This document shows, one piece after another, positions 25,632 through 33,972 of a stretch of 64,000 nt of DNA; the first letter of the stretch is position 1, and every line of letters begins with the position of its first letter. The position numbers and the translations under genes are program-made. A model generated the notes under the pieces. The model did not search any database. It saw only the letters and a program-made list of their open reading frames with translations, and was not told the DNA's origin. This stretch comes from Candidatus Binatia bacterium (lineage in GTDB: Bacteria; Desulfobacterota; Binatia; UBA12015). The DNA lies in NCBI GenBank assembly GCA_029248525.1, contig JAQWJE010000038.1:1-64000 (forward strand), in the 5' to 3' direction.

Positions 25632-25970
25632 TCAGTCGAAAATTTGGCTGCTTTCGCCGATCGAGGGGTTGTCGCCGACATCATCAAGTCCTTCGCCCGC
25701 CGGAATACCAACCGAGCCGATCGACGGAGCGTCCCCCGCATCGGGAATATTCTCACCAGCGGGAATTCCGACGGAACCGATCGAGGGCGCATCGCCGGCA
25801 TCGGGCTCGGCAATCACACCTGGGGCCGCGAGGGTCCCGTCGCGACCCATATCGCCGTCGAAGGTTCCGAATTCACCATCTTGTGCCCCAGCGAGCGGTG
25901 CCGTCAAAAAGCTTCCGGCGAACAGAACTGCTGCCAAAAGAGGAATCCAGCCAAGAAATCGAGTCTTCAT
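25632..25970 (-). CDS. Small exported protein with 20-residue repeats
   Basis: Encodes 112 residues. A signal peptide (MKTRFLGWIPLLAAVLFAG then TAPLAGA) precedes a short acidic part and two full plus one partial repeat of about 20 residues, each containing DAGDAPSIGSVGIPAGE. The two full repeats are identical over 17 residues although 13 of the 17 codons differ in their third base, so the peptide is held by selection, not by recent duplication. No known family. It converges on the TauE-type gene. Weak ribosome site (GGATAG). Confidence 0.72.
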   Translation of the reverse strand: MKTRFLGWIPLLAAVLFAGSFLTAPLAGAQDGEFGTFDGDMGRDGTLAAPGVIAEPDAGDAPSIGSVGIPAGENIPDAGDAPSIGSVGIPAGEGLDDVGDNPSIGESSQIFD

Positions 25971-26147
25971 CTATCCGGCATCTCACGCGCACCCGTCAGG
26001 AGCAAGCGTTGCCGACCACGCTCCCCACAAGGGTCCACCAGCTTTGTCGAAGATCGGCGTTGCTGTTAGAAATTATTGGTGCCTGTTGCTCAAAGTTGCC
26101 TGAAGCCTCTCCTGTTTTCGCGTCCCGTCGCTCTCGACCCCGGTCCT

Positions 26148-26903
26148 ATGCTCCGGGCTCGGGATTTGCTGGGGAAGATTGCGCTTTCATCTTGTGCGCT
26201 ATGCCTGAGCGGCCTTCTTCTCGCTCTGCCCGCCGGGGCGGAGGACTCGATCGCGGCGGATGTTGCCAGTCCTGCAACTGCTCCTGCCGTTCAACCTGCC
26301 GCTCAACCTGCCGCCAAACCTGCGGCTGGTTCCGCGGGAGATATGGCGGTTGCACCGCCTGCCGGCTCGCGGGTTGTTGTCGTCGAGGCGTTCAATACCG
26401 ACCTCCTCGACCTTCTGCGAAATTCCGATTCGCTGGACCAGAAGGGGCGCAGCGCAGCGCTGCAACCTTCGCTGCAGGAAAACTTTGATCTCGGGTTCAT
26501 GGCACAGAAAGTTCTGGGTCGTGGTTGGAAGCAGCTCACCCCCGAGCAACAGGCGATTTGGCGGGAGAGCTTTGCCGGGCTGATGACCGAGAACTACGCC
26601 GGGAGATTTGTCGGTTGGTCCGAGCAATCCTTTACCACCGTCGAGGAGTCCGAGGCGGGGCATGGAACTTTTCTGGTCCGAACCATATTGCACGTCCCCG
26701 GAGATGATGATGTCGCTCTGGACTATCGGCTTCGCGAAACTCCCGAGGGCTGGCGCGTGATCGACGTCTTCCTCAACGGCACTGTCAGTGAGCTGGCTTT
26801 GCGACGTGCGGAGTACTCCGGAGTTCTTAAAAGAGATGGTTTTGATGCGTTGATCGCGGCGGTTGACGGCAAACGCGATGAACTCGCGGCCTCCGCTCCC
26901 TAG
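26148..26903 (+). CDS. mlaC: MlaC/Ttg2D-family periplasmic lipid-binding protein (HpnM-like)
   Basis: Encodes 251 residues. MlaC proteins shuttle phospholipid between the outer-membrane MlaA complex and an inner-membrane MCE transporter; HpnM is the version near hopanoid genes. A signal peptide (IALSSCALCLSGLLLALPAGA) and an Ala/Pro-rich spacer precede the fold. Family marks include NFDLGFMAQKVLGRGWKQLT, FAGLMTENYAGRFVGW and GWRVIDVFLNGTVSELAL-type segments. ATG 26148 gives a proper signal peptide; no strong ribosome site is seen. The 3' end overlaps the convergent mlaA gene by 4 bases. The nearby HpnN-like transporter supports a lipid-trafficking role. Confidence 0.86.
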   Translation: MLRARDLLGKIALSSCALCLSGLLLALPAGAEDSIAADVASPATAPAVQPAAQPAAKPAAGSAGDMAVAPPAGSRVVVVEAFNTDLLDLLRNSDSLDQKGRSAALQPSLQENFDLGFMAQKVLGRGWKQLTPEQQAIWRESFAGLMTENYAGRFVGWSEQSFTTVEESEAGHGTFLVRTILHVPGDDDVALDYRLRETPEGWRVIDVFLNGTVSELALRRAEYSGVLKRDGFDALIAAVDGKRDELAASAP

Positions 26904-27742
26904 CGGTGGTCTTCGCGGCGTGACCAGATAGCCGACTCACGATCCTGGCCGTAGGCGTTGCGCAGCGACGTGTAGTAATCGATCGAAGATTCCTCCAGAG
27001 CGCTCATGTTTCGTGCGTGACGTTCGCGCAAGGCGATGCCGTGCCCGGTGCCCTGAAAAGTCGTGTAGACGATATACTCGGTGGGGCCGAGGAGCCAGAA
27101 GGTTGGCCGCAGAAACAGATCAACGATCAGGCCGGTCGAATCCCGCAGGTTGTTCGGCCCCATCAGGGGGAGAACGACATATGGGCCCGATGGTACCCCG
27201 GCGAGAGCCATGGTCTGTCCGAAGTCCGAGTTATGACCGTCCATGTCGAAAATGACGCGCGCGGGATCGAAAAGTCCGGCGACTCCGATGGTTGTATTGA
27301 CCAGGAATCGGGAGAATGTGATCGCAGCATCGTCCCATTCGCGTTGGAGAAGATCGTTGACAAAGGTTGCCGGCTCGCCGAGATTTTCGAAAAAATTCAT
27401 CACGGACAGCTTCGCCTGCTTCGGGAGGCTCTGCCCGTAGACGTTCGTTACCGGTCGCAGAAACCAGGTGTCCATGCCCTTGTTGAGTTGATGCGTTCGG
27501 CGATTCACGGATTCCCATGGATCAGGGACGTCCTGGCTGCTGGTCGCATCTTCGGGCCAGTCCTCATCGAAGAGCGGGTCGTATTCCGTATCCGGTGCGG
27601 TGGCCGCGCCCGCGGGAGCCGCCGATGGAACAGTGGACGGTTCACACGCTGCACGTTTCGGAGCACTGAACGTACCGGCGACGATGATCATCGTGAGCAG
27701 TATCAGTCGCCCGAATGGAGTTTTTCTCGCGATCACTCCCAA
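26900..27742 (-). CDS. mlaA: MlaA/VacJ-family outer-membrane lipoprotein
   Basis: Encodes 280 residues. MlaA is a ring-like outer-membrane protein that removes phospholipid from the outer leaflet and hands it to MlaC. Family motifs are strong: DPWESVNRRTHQLNKGMDTW, RPVTNVYGQSLPKQAK, NFFENLGEPATFVNDLLQ, TTIGVAGLFDPA, DFGQTMALAGVPSGPYVVLP. An N-terminal hydrophobic segment (LILLTMIIVAGTFSA) ends in KRAAC, a possible lipobox with weak fit. The start is uncertain (TTG 27742 or GTG 27736). It converges on mlaC and diverges from hpnN. Confidence 0.9.
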   Translation of the reverse strand: MGVIARKTPFGRLILLTMIIVAGTFSAPKRAACEPSTVPSAAPAGAATAPDTEYDPLFDEDWPEDATSSQDVPDPWESVNRRTHQLNKGMDTWFLRPVTNVYGQSLPKQAKLSVMNFFENLGEPATFVNDLLQREWDDAAITFSRFLVNTTIGVAGLFDPARVIFDMDGHNSDFGQTMALAGVPSGPYVVLPLMGPNNLRDSTGLIVDLFLRPTFWLLGPTEYIVYTTFQGTGHGIALRERHARNMSALEESSIDYYTSLRNAYGQDRESAIWSRREDHR

Positions 27743-27819
27743 AGCTTAGGGGTTGTTCGGGAGTGAATCCATAGGCAGCAGAACCGGCCAAGCTGTCGGC
27801 GGCATGCTAGGGTTCGACC

Positions 27820-30486
27820 GTGCAAGCGGAACAGGGCAGATTTCAAAGGGGTCTTTTGGCGTGGGCTGACGGGGTCACGCGTCACGCGCGGAGCATCGTT
27901 TGGGGCAATCTGGCTTTGAGCCTGATTCTTGCGGCCTATGCGGCCATGAACCTGGGGGTGAATGCGGACAATATGCGCCTGCTGGATCCGGATTTACCCT
28001 TCCAGCAAGCCGCAGCCGGTTTTCAGGAGAATTTCAGTTCCCTCGATGATTCTCTCCTGATCGTGATCGACGCTCGCTCGGGCACGCAGGCGCAGGAGAG
28101 CGCCGATCTCCTAGCGGCCGCACTCGCCGAGCAGACGGACCTCTTCACGGGCGTCTTCGAACCGGGTTCCGGAGGTTTTTTCGAGCGCCACGGGCTGCTC
28201 TATCGATCACCCGACGACCTCGAGGCTTTCGCGGACCAGATGGCCGCCTACCAGCCAATACTTGCAGAACTCTCGCGTGATCCCAGCCTGATGAATCTGA
28301 CCTCCATGCTCGAGCGCGGGTTTGCGGAGGGCGTCGGGGGGGACGAATCAGCGACCGAATTCTCGGGGATCTTCGATCGTATCGGGGATGCTTCGGTCGA
28401 GGTCTTTGCGGAGTACCCGGTCGCCGTTTCCTGGCAGGATCTGATGATGGAAGGCTCGGCGATCGACCCGGGCTCCCGGCGGGTGGTCATCGCCGAGCCG
28501 ATTCTTGATTTTGAGGCAGTTCTCGCGGCCTCCCCCGCGATGGAGTCCATCCGTAGCACCGCGCAGGATCTGGGACTTGTGGCCGACCGTGGGATCGAGT
28601 TGCGGATTACGGGCAACCCCGCGCTGAGTGTCGAGGAAATGATCGGTCTTTTCTGGGACGTGGGTGTCTCGGGAATTCTCTCGTTCATGATCGTTCTCGT
28701 GGCGATCTTTTTTGCTTTTGGCTCGGCCCGCCTTTCGCTGGCTGCCGGGGCTACTCTGGTGGTCGGGTTGGTGTGGACCGCGGCCTTCGCTGCGGCGACG
28801 GTTGGTGCGCTCAATCTTATTTCGATCGCATTTGCGGTCTTGTTCATCGGTCTGGGCGTCGACTTTTCAATTCATCTGGGAATGCATTTTGTCGCGGGGC
28901 TTCGCGCGGGGTTGCGGCCGGGAGAGGCTTTGCAGGGCGCTGGTCGGGAGGTCGGGAGTTCATTGATCCTGTGTACCTTCACCACCGCGATCGGGTTCTA
29001 TTCCTTCGTGCCGACCGATTATTTGGGCGTGGCCGAATTGGGCCTGATCTCGGGCACGGGGATGTTTGTGATTCTGATCCAGACCGTGACGTTCTTTCCC
29101 GCGCTCTCCACACTTCTTGTGGGTAGTCGTGGCAAGGAATTGTTCGCCAAGACTTCGCGATTCCAATTCCGAGTGCCTGCGGCTGTGACCAATCGACCGG
29201 AGGTGGTGGTCTCGTTGGCACTTCTTCTGGGAATTGTCGGAGTCTTCCTCGCGCCCGGGGCCCGGTTCGATTCGGATGTTGTGGAGATGCGCGATCCGCG
29301 CACGGAATCAGTGGAGGCCTTCAAGGATTTGCTTGAAGACCCCCGGACCTCCCCGTGGTATATCGATGCCGTCGCCGATAACCTCGAGGAAGCCGAAGTC
29401 CTCGCAGCGCGTTTTGAAGAGCTCCCGGAAGTCTCCGAAGCGATTACCGTGCGCGCCTATGTACCCGAAGATCAAACCGAGAAGCTCGAAATTCTGGCGG
29501 ACACCTCGATGCTCTTCGACGTGCCGCGCTCGGACCGGATTGCCTCGCAGGGCCCGACGGTAGAAGAACAGATTGCCGCAATCCGCGATCTGCAGCGACT
29601 GTTGACCGAAAGCACGGTCGTGCAGGGTGACTCGACGCTCGCACTTTCGGGCGCCAAGCTGAATGCCATGCTCGGCGAATTTCTCGCAAAGGTGGGCAAC
29701 TCGCCAGATCCGACAGAGGCGGTCAACCGATTCGAAGAGCTTCTTCTCGGAAGCTTCCCGGATCAATTTCGCCGCCTGCAACTGGCACTCGATCCCGACG
29801 AGGTCCGTCTGGAAACGCTCCCCGCAAATTTGCGTGAGCGCATGCTCGCGCCCAACGGCAAGGCAAGGGTGCAGGTCTTTCCGAGCGGCAATTTGGGGGA
29901 AGGCGATGCGCGTGAGATTTTCGTGGATGCGATCCGGCAAGTCCAGCCCGACGCGACGGGCGTGGCTGTCAATCTCATCGAGTTTGGTAGAGCTACGGCG
30001 CGTTCGTTGGTGGAAGCGCTTTCCCTGGCCCTGATTCTGATTACCGTCCTTCTCCTGCTGATCTGGCGTAAACCGCTCGACGCGGCTCTGGTGCTCTTGC
30101 CCCTGATTCTGGCGGGTGTGATGACGGGTGCGGCGATGGTCGTCCTCGACCGAGCGTTCAACTTTGCCAATGTGATTGTTCTGCCGCTGTTGCTCGGGAT
30201 CGGGGTTGATAGTGGCGTGCATCTCGTGCACCGGGCGCGCGAAGCGGGGCGCGGCAAGCCGCTCCTGGAGTCGGTCACGGCGCAGGCTGTTTTCTGGAGT
30301 GCTCTGACGACGATTGTCAGTTTTGGCAGCCTGGCTCTCTCCGCACACCGTGGGATCGCGAGTCTTGGCTTGCTTCTGGTGGTCGGTTTGACGATCACGG
30401 TGCTGGCAAATCTGATTCTACTGCCGGCATTGGTGGTGCTGGTACAACGGCGAGGGTACCTTCTCCCTCCAGCGCAACGAAGCTGA
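27820..30486 (+). CDS. hpnN: HpnN-like MMPL/RND-superfamily transporter
   Basis: Encodes 888 residues. HpnN-type RND proteins move hopanoids to the outer membrane. Two sets of about six hydrophobic segments flank large periplasmic loops (residues about 45-270 and 490-710). The conserved NADNMRLLDPDLPFQ after the first helix and the paired GLGVDFSIHL (residues about 345) and GIGVDSGVHL (about 800) signatures fit MMPL/HpnN. Start is GTG 27820 after AGGG. Neighbouring MlaC and MlaA-type genes agree with lipid export. Other hopanoid genes are not in the window. Confidence 0.85.
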   Translation: MQAEQGRFQRGLLAWADGVTRHARSIVWGNLALSLILAAYAAMNLGVNADNMRLLDPDLPFQQAAAGFQENFSSLDDSLLIVIDARSGTQAQESADLLAAALAEQTDLFTGVFEPGSGGFFERHGLLYRSPDDLEAFADQMAAYQPILAELSRDPSLMNLTSMLERGFAEGVGGDESATEFSGIFDRIGDASVEVFAEYPVAVSWQDLMMEGSAIDPGSRRVVIAEPILDFEAVLAASPAMESIRSTAQDLGLVADRGIELRITGNPALSVEEMIGLFWDVGVSGILSFMIVLVAIFFAFGSARLSLAAGATLVVGLVWTAAFAAATVGALNLISIAFAVLFIGLGVDFSIHLGMHFVAGLRAGLRPGEALQGAGREVGSSLILCTFTTAIGFYSFVPTDYLGVAELGLISGTGMFVILIQTVTFFPALSTLLVGSRGKELFAKTSRFQFRVPAAVTNRPEVVVSLALLLGIVGVFLAPGARFDSDVVEMRDPRTESVEAFKDLLEDPRTSPWYIDAVADNLEEAEVLAARFEELPEVSEAITVRAYVPEDQTEKLEILADTSMLFDVPRSDRIASQGPTVEEQIAAIRDLQRLLTESTVVQGDSTLALSGAKLNAMLGEFLAKVGNSPDPTEAVNRFEELLLGSFPDQFRRLQLALDPDEVRLETLPANLRERMLAPNGKARVQVFPSGNLGEGDAREIFVDAIRQVQPDATGVAVNLIEFGRATARSLVEALSLALILITVLLLLIWRKPLDAALVLLPLILAGVMTGAAMVVLDRAFNFANVIVLPLLLGIGVDSGVHLVHRAREAGRGKPLLESVTAQAVFWSALTTIVSFGSLALSAHRGIASLGLLLVVGLTITVLANLILLPALVVLVQRRGYLLPPAQRS

Positions 30487-30494
30487 GTGATTTT

Positions 30495-31370
30495 ATGGTG
30501 AAACAAAAAAAACAGAAACCGAGCAACACGGACGGGAAGTCGAAGGGTAAGGCCAAACGGAAAACGATGGCCTCACAGGTCGACTTGCTGGAACTGTACG
30601 AGAATTCGGTCATGGCACCGGACGAGGATTGCGCCTTTTTCGACGAGCTTTATCTGAAGTTGCGGGGTGCAAAGCCGGAAGTCTTGCGAGAGGATTTCTG
30701 CGGCACGGCAAAAATTGCCACCGCCTGGTGCGAGGCGGATGAGACTCGCCGAGCCATTGGTGTGGACCTCGACCAGCCAACTTTGGAATGGGGTCGCGAG
30801 CGCAATGTGGTGCCCTCGACGGCCGCCGACCGAATCGAGTTGGTCCATGGGAATGTTCTGGATCCGCTGACGACGAAAGCGGATATCACCTGCGCCAATA
30901 ACTTCAGTTATTGCATCTTCAAGAAGCGGGCAGAGCTCAAGGCTTATCTGGCGGCCGCTTTCGAGGGCTTGCGCTCCGACGGGCTGATCTTTCTGGAGAT
31001 CTACGGCGGACTCGATGCCATGAAGGAGTGCGAGGAGGAGCGCGATCTGGACGATATGGTCTATATCTGGGATCAGCACTCGTTCGATCCGCTGACCCAT
31101 GAGACCCTCTGCTACATCCACTACCAGTTTCCGGACGGCTCAAAGCGAAAAAAAGCGTTCACCTACGACTGGCGCTTATGGACCATTCCCGAACTACGAG
31201 ATCTCCTCGAAGAGGTCGGCTTTGCGGAAGTGCGGCTGTATTGGGAGGGGCTTGAGGAAGAGGCCGACGACGATGGCCTCTATTATGGTAACGGGGAGTA
31301 TGAAGACGTCACAACGGTCGCTGTCGAGCAGCAAGAGACCTACCTCGTTTACGTGGTCGGACTTAAATAG
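30495..31370 (+). CDS. Class I SAM-dependent methyltransferase
   Basis: Encodes 291 residues. An unusual lysine-rich N-terminus (about 25 residues, KQKKQKPSNTDGKSKGK) precedes the domain. SAM site: VLREDFCGTAKIATAWCE with AIGVDLDQPTLEWGRER, later NNFSYCIFKKR and FLEIYGG. The REDFCGT motif is typical of a group of methyltransferases of unknown substrate found in proteobacteria and plants. It begins 8 bases after hpnN, so is probably co-transcribed, and may modify a lipid or sugar. C-terminus acidic with EEADDDGLYYGNGEYED. Confidence 0.85.
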   Translation: MVKQKKQKPSNTDGKSKGKAKRKTMASQVDLLELYENSVMAPDEDCAFFDELYLKLRGAKPEVLREDFCGTAKIATAWCEADETRRAIGVDLDQPTLEWGRERNVVPSTAADRIELVHGNVLDPLTTKADITCANNFSYCIFKKRAELKAYLAAAFEGLRSDGLIFLEIYGGLDAMKECEEERDLDDMVYIWDQHSFDPLTHETLCYIHYQFPDGSKRKKAFTYDWRLWTIPELRDLLEEVGFAEVRLYWEGLEEEADDDGLYYGNGEYEDVTTVAVEQQETYLVYVVGLK

Positions 31371-31375
31371 TCTGT

Positions 31376-32170
31376 TCAGTCGCGGGCCGTGATTCGCTTG
31401 AGAAAGGTTCTCACCTCATCAGGATTCCGGAGCCGGAACCCTGCGCTGGTTTCACGATCTTCGACTGTGTCCTCGCCAACGTAGATCCCGATACCGCGTT
31501 CGGCGAGCGCCTGAAAAACGCTTTCATCGGTCAGATCGTCCCCGATATGAATGGGGTGTCGGCGCTCCCAGCCCAACTTTTCCAGCAAATAGAGTACCGC
31601 TTTCCCCTTGTCCCAGTCGACGTCGGGGCGAAGCTCGATGACCATTTTCCCGTGGCAGACGCACAACCCGTCGGTTTCCTCGCCCAAGGTGGCAACGGTT
31701 GCGCAGACATCGGGAACATCAGCGGGAGCGGCCAACCGGTAATGAACCGCGAGCCCGAAGCGTTTACGTTCCACGATCACGCCCTCCAGATCCTGAAAAC
31801 GTTCCTGCAGAGTTTTTTCCGCAATATCCAGAAGTGGCAAGGACTCCGTAGCAACTTCGTGACGGAGGGCGCTCCCCGCCGGGCCCCGGAGATCGAAGCC
31901 GTGGCTGCCCACGGTTCCGAGATCTTCCAAACCGACCAATCGGGCGACCTCGCTGCGCTCCCGACCGCTGACGAGCGTGACGGGCGTTCGCTGGGCCAGA
32001 TTGCGAACAGTCTCGCGCATTTCGTCGGACAGGCGAGCATCCTCGGGACGATCCACGATTGGCGTAAGGGTTCCATCATAGTCGAGGAAAAGCGCCAGAT
32101 CAGCTTCCGGAGGCGCGATCTTGTCGAAGGCGGCGAGTGCCGAGGGGAGTTGAGAAATTCGCACTTCCAT
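31376..32170 (-). CDS. otsB: Trehalose-6-phosphate phosphatase
   Basis: Encodes 264 residues. HAD-superfamily enzyme that removes phosphate from trehalose 6-phosphate. Motif I is FLDYDGTLTP with the nucleophile Asp, motif II in LVSGRERSEV, the cap domain holds RKRFGLAVHYR and ELRPDVDWDKGKAV, and motif IV is HIGDDLTDESVF. ATG 32170 after GGGGACTG fits the family start. The long open frame upstream of it overlaps the divergent exonuclease and is spurious. No otsA is in view. Confidence 0.92.
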   Translation of the reverse strand: MEVRISQLPSALAAFDKIAPPEADLALFLDYDGTLTPIVDRPEDARLSDEMRETVRNLAQRTPVTLVSGRERSEVARLVGLEDLGTVGSHGFDLRGPAGSALRHEVATESLPLLDIAEKTLQERFQDLEGVIVERKRFGLAVHYRLAAPADVPDVCATVATLGEETDGLCVCHGKMVIELRPDVDWDKGKAVLYLLEKLGWERRHPIHIGDDLTDESVFQALAERGIGIYVGEDTVEDRETSAGFRLRNPDEVRTFLKRITARD

Positions 32171-32216
32171 AGGATGCAGTCCCCAGCGCCCAATTACCAG
32201 TGCTTCCTGCCGTGAA

Positions 32217-33131
32217 ATGAAGTTTGCCTGCGAAGCAAAAGCAGGCTTACCTCGGACAGGGGGTGTCGACGTGTTCAAGCAAGTAATGGATCGTGTTTGG
32301 GTTTTTGACTGCGAATGGGTGCCGGACCCCTTGGCCGGTCGTTTGTTGTTTCCGGAGGTCGCTGCAGAATCAGACGACCGACGTGTGATGGAGGCGATGT
32401 GGCTGCATGGCGGTGCCACAGAGCAGGAGCCGCGCCCCTTTCTCAAAATGGCCACTTGCCGCATTGTGTCGATCGCCGCCGTGCTGCGCGAGAAAGACCC
32501 GGGAGGCGGGGTGAAGCTGTCGCTTCTCGCACTGCCTCGCGATCCGCAAGACCAGGCCGCGATCGCCGAGCGGTCGATCATCGGAAAATTTCTGCAGGCC
32601 GTCGGGCGTGACCGCCCGCAGTTGGTTGGTTTCAATTCGATCGGCGCTGATCTCAAAATTCTTGTGCAGCGTGCGATGATTCTTGGCGAGCCGGCCCCGG
32701 CTTTTTGTCGACGCCCCGACAAGCCTTGGGAGGGGGTCGATTATTTTGCTCGAGGGAGCGATCATAATGTCGATATCAAGGATGCGGTATCCGGGTTTGG
32801 CCGGGGGACGCCGTCCTTGCACGAGCTTGCCGTGCAGTCCGGCATCCCCGGCAAGCTCGATGTGGCCGGAGACGGTGTGGCCGATCTGTGGCTGGAAGAC
32901 GATTTGGCTAAGATTGTCGCCTATAATGAGACCGATGCGTTGACGACCTACCTCGTATGGCTCCGCCTGGCCTATTTCGGAGGGCATTTTTCCGCCGTCG
33001 CCTACGAGGCCGAGCAGCTCCGTGTCCGTGAGTTGATTCAATCGGAAATGGAGAAACCGGAACGGGCCCATTTAGGGCGCTTTCTCGAAGAATGGGATCG
33101 TCTGCAGACGATCATTCAGATTCGAGATTGA
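32217..33131 (+). CDS. Predicted 3'-5' exonuclease, PolB-like (DNA_pol_B_exo2)
   Basis: Encodes 304 residues. DnaQ/RNase-H-fold exonuclease matching Pfam PF10108. Exo I: VWVFDCEWVPD with the Asp and Glu metal ligands; Exo II: LVGFNSIGADLKIL; Exo III: YNETDALTTYLVWL with the Tyr/Asp pair. It may act in DNA repair, but members are not well characterised. The true start is unclear: ATG 32217 or ATG 32286 (MDRVWVFD) both fit, the second placing the active site at the very N-terminus. Followed by hspQ on the same strand. Confidence 0.83.
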   Translation: MKFACEAKAGLPRTGGVDVFKQVMDRVWVFDCEWVPDPLAGRLLFPEVAAESDDRRVMEAMWLHGGATEQEPRPFLKMATCRIVSIAAVLREKDPGGGVKLSLLALPRDPQDQAAIAERSIIGKFLQAVGRDRPQLVGFNSIGADLKILVQRAMILGEPAPAFCRRPDKPWEGVDYFARGSDHNVDIKDAVSGFGRGTPSLHELAVQSGIPGKLDVAGDGVADLWLEDDLAKIVAYNETDALTTYLVWLRLAYFGGHFSAVAYEAEQLRVRELIQSEMEKPERAHLGRFLEEWDRLQTIIQIRD

Positions 33132-33162
33132 CGAACTCCGAATGATCTGAGATTCCGATTAT

Positions 33163-33480
33163 GTGCCAGAAAGTGCTGCCATATTCGGAGTCGGGGAAAT
33201 CGTACACCACAATCGATTCGACTACCGAGGGGTGATCGTGGACGTTGACCCCGAGTTTGATATGGATGAGGAATGGTACGAAAAGATGGCCAAAGGTCGT
33301 CCTCCAAAGGATCGACCATGGTATCATGTGCTGGTCCATGATGCAGTCCATATGACCTACGTCGCGGAGCGAAATCTGCGGCATGTTGAGGACCCTGAAC
33401 CGATTCGCCATCCGATGATCGAAGAATATTTCGAAAGTTTTTCTGCAGGCCGGTACCGACCCATGGTAGCGTTGAACTGA
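33163..33480 (+). CDS. hspQ: HspQ-family protein (YccV-like)
   Basis: Encodes 105 residues. HspQ is a small heat-shock-linked protein that binds hemimethylated DNA and promotes Lon protease activity in Escherichia coli. Family marks are HHNRFDYRGVIVDVDPEFD, EEWYEKMAKGRPPKDRPWYH and TYVAERNL. Start GTG 33163; no strong ribosome site. It lies 31 bases after the exonuclease and 15 before the lipoprotein gene. The C-terminus is longer than in E. coli by a short extension. Confidence 0.9.
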   Translation: MPESAAIFGVGEIVHHNRFDYRGVIVDVDPEFDMDEEWYEKMAKGRPPKDRPWYHVLVHDAVHMTYVAERNLRHVEDPEPIRHPMIEEYFESFSAGRYRPMVALN

Positions 33481-33495
33481 GCAAGGACGAAAACA

Positions 33496-33972
33496 ATGAG
33501 AACGATACAAATTCTTGGACTGATGATGGCCTCCTTATGGGTGGCTGGTTGTTCAATTTCGGTAAGCGTGGGCGCTTCGCTCGAAGGAAGCTCGGCTTCG
33601 ATTTCGAGTCCTTTTGAATCGAGTTCGGCCTCCTCGACTCCGGCCAAACCGGAAGACAAGACTGCAGAGCAGCAGGCGTATTTGCGAGATATTCGCGACT
33701 TCACCGCAGCACAGCTGAAACGATCGGACGATCTCGACGAGTTTCGCAAGCAGCTGAGCAAGGTTGCCAAAAAGCATGGTGTGACCGATTGGGAAGCGCG
33801 TGCCTCGACTTGGGTGGGGATTGGTGAAGGAATCGAAACTGCGGGCATGCCGACCACGCAGGCGCAGGCGACGATTGATATGCTGGCGAACGGCCATGCG
33901 GATTGGGCTTCGGCGATGCGTCGAGGCTATTCCAGCGCGCAGGTCGCCGCAGGTGCCAAGGTCAGCAGTTGA
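33496..33972 (+). CDS. Lipoprotein of unknown function
   Basis: Encodes 158 residues. Signal peptide II: MRTIQILGLMMASLWVAGC with Cys19 lipidated, followed by a Ser-rich linker (residues 20-55) and a helical domain (KTAEQQAYLRDIRDFTAAQL). AAGGACG precedes ATG 33496. It resembles small putative lipoproteins of gamma- and delta-like bacteria but I cannot name a family. The 3' end overlaps the start of the next gene, which is exported and sits upstream of an ABC exporter, so this could be an envelope accessory. Confidence 0.75.
   Translation: MRTIQILGLMMASLWVAGCSISVSVGASLEGSSASISSPFESSSASSTPAKPEDKTAEQQAYLRDIRDFTAAQLKRSDDLDEFRKQLSKVAKKHGVTDWEARASTWVGIGEGIETAGMPTTQAQATIDMLANGHADWASAMRRGYSSAQVAAGAKVSS

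Noticed and set aside
32171-32722. In-frame extension upstream of OtsB
   Set aside because: Antisense to the exonuclease gene and without similarity; the normal OtsB start is at 32170.
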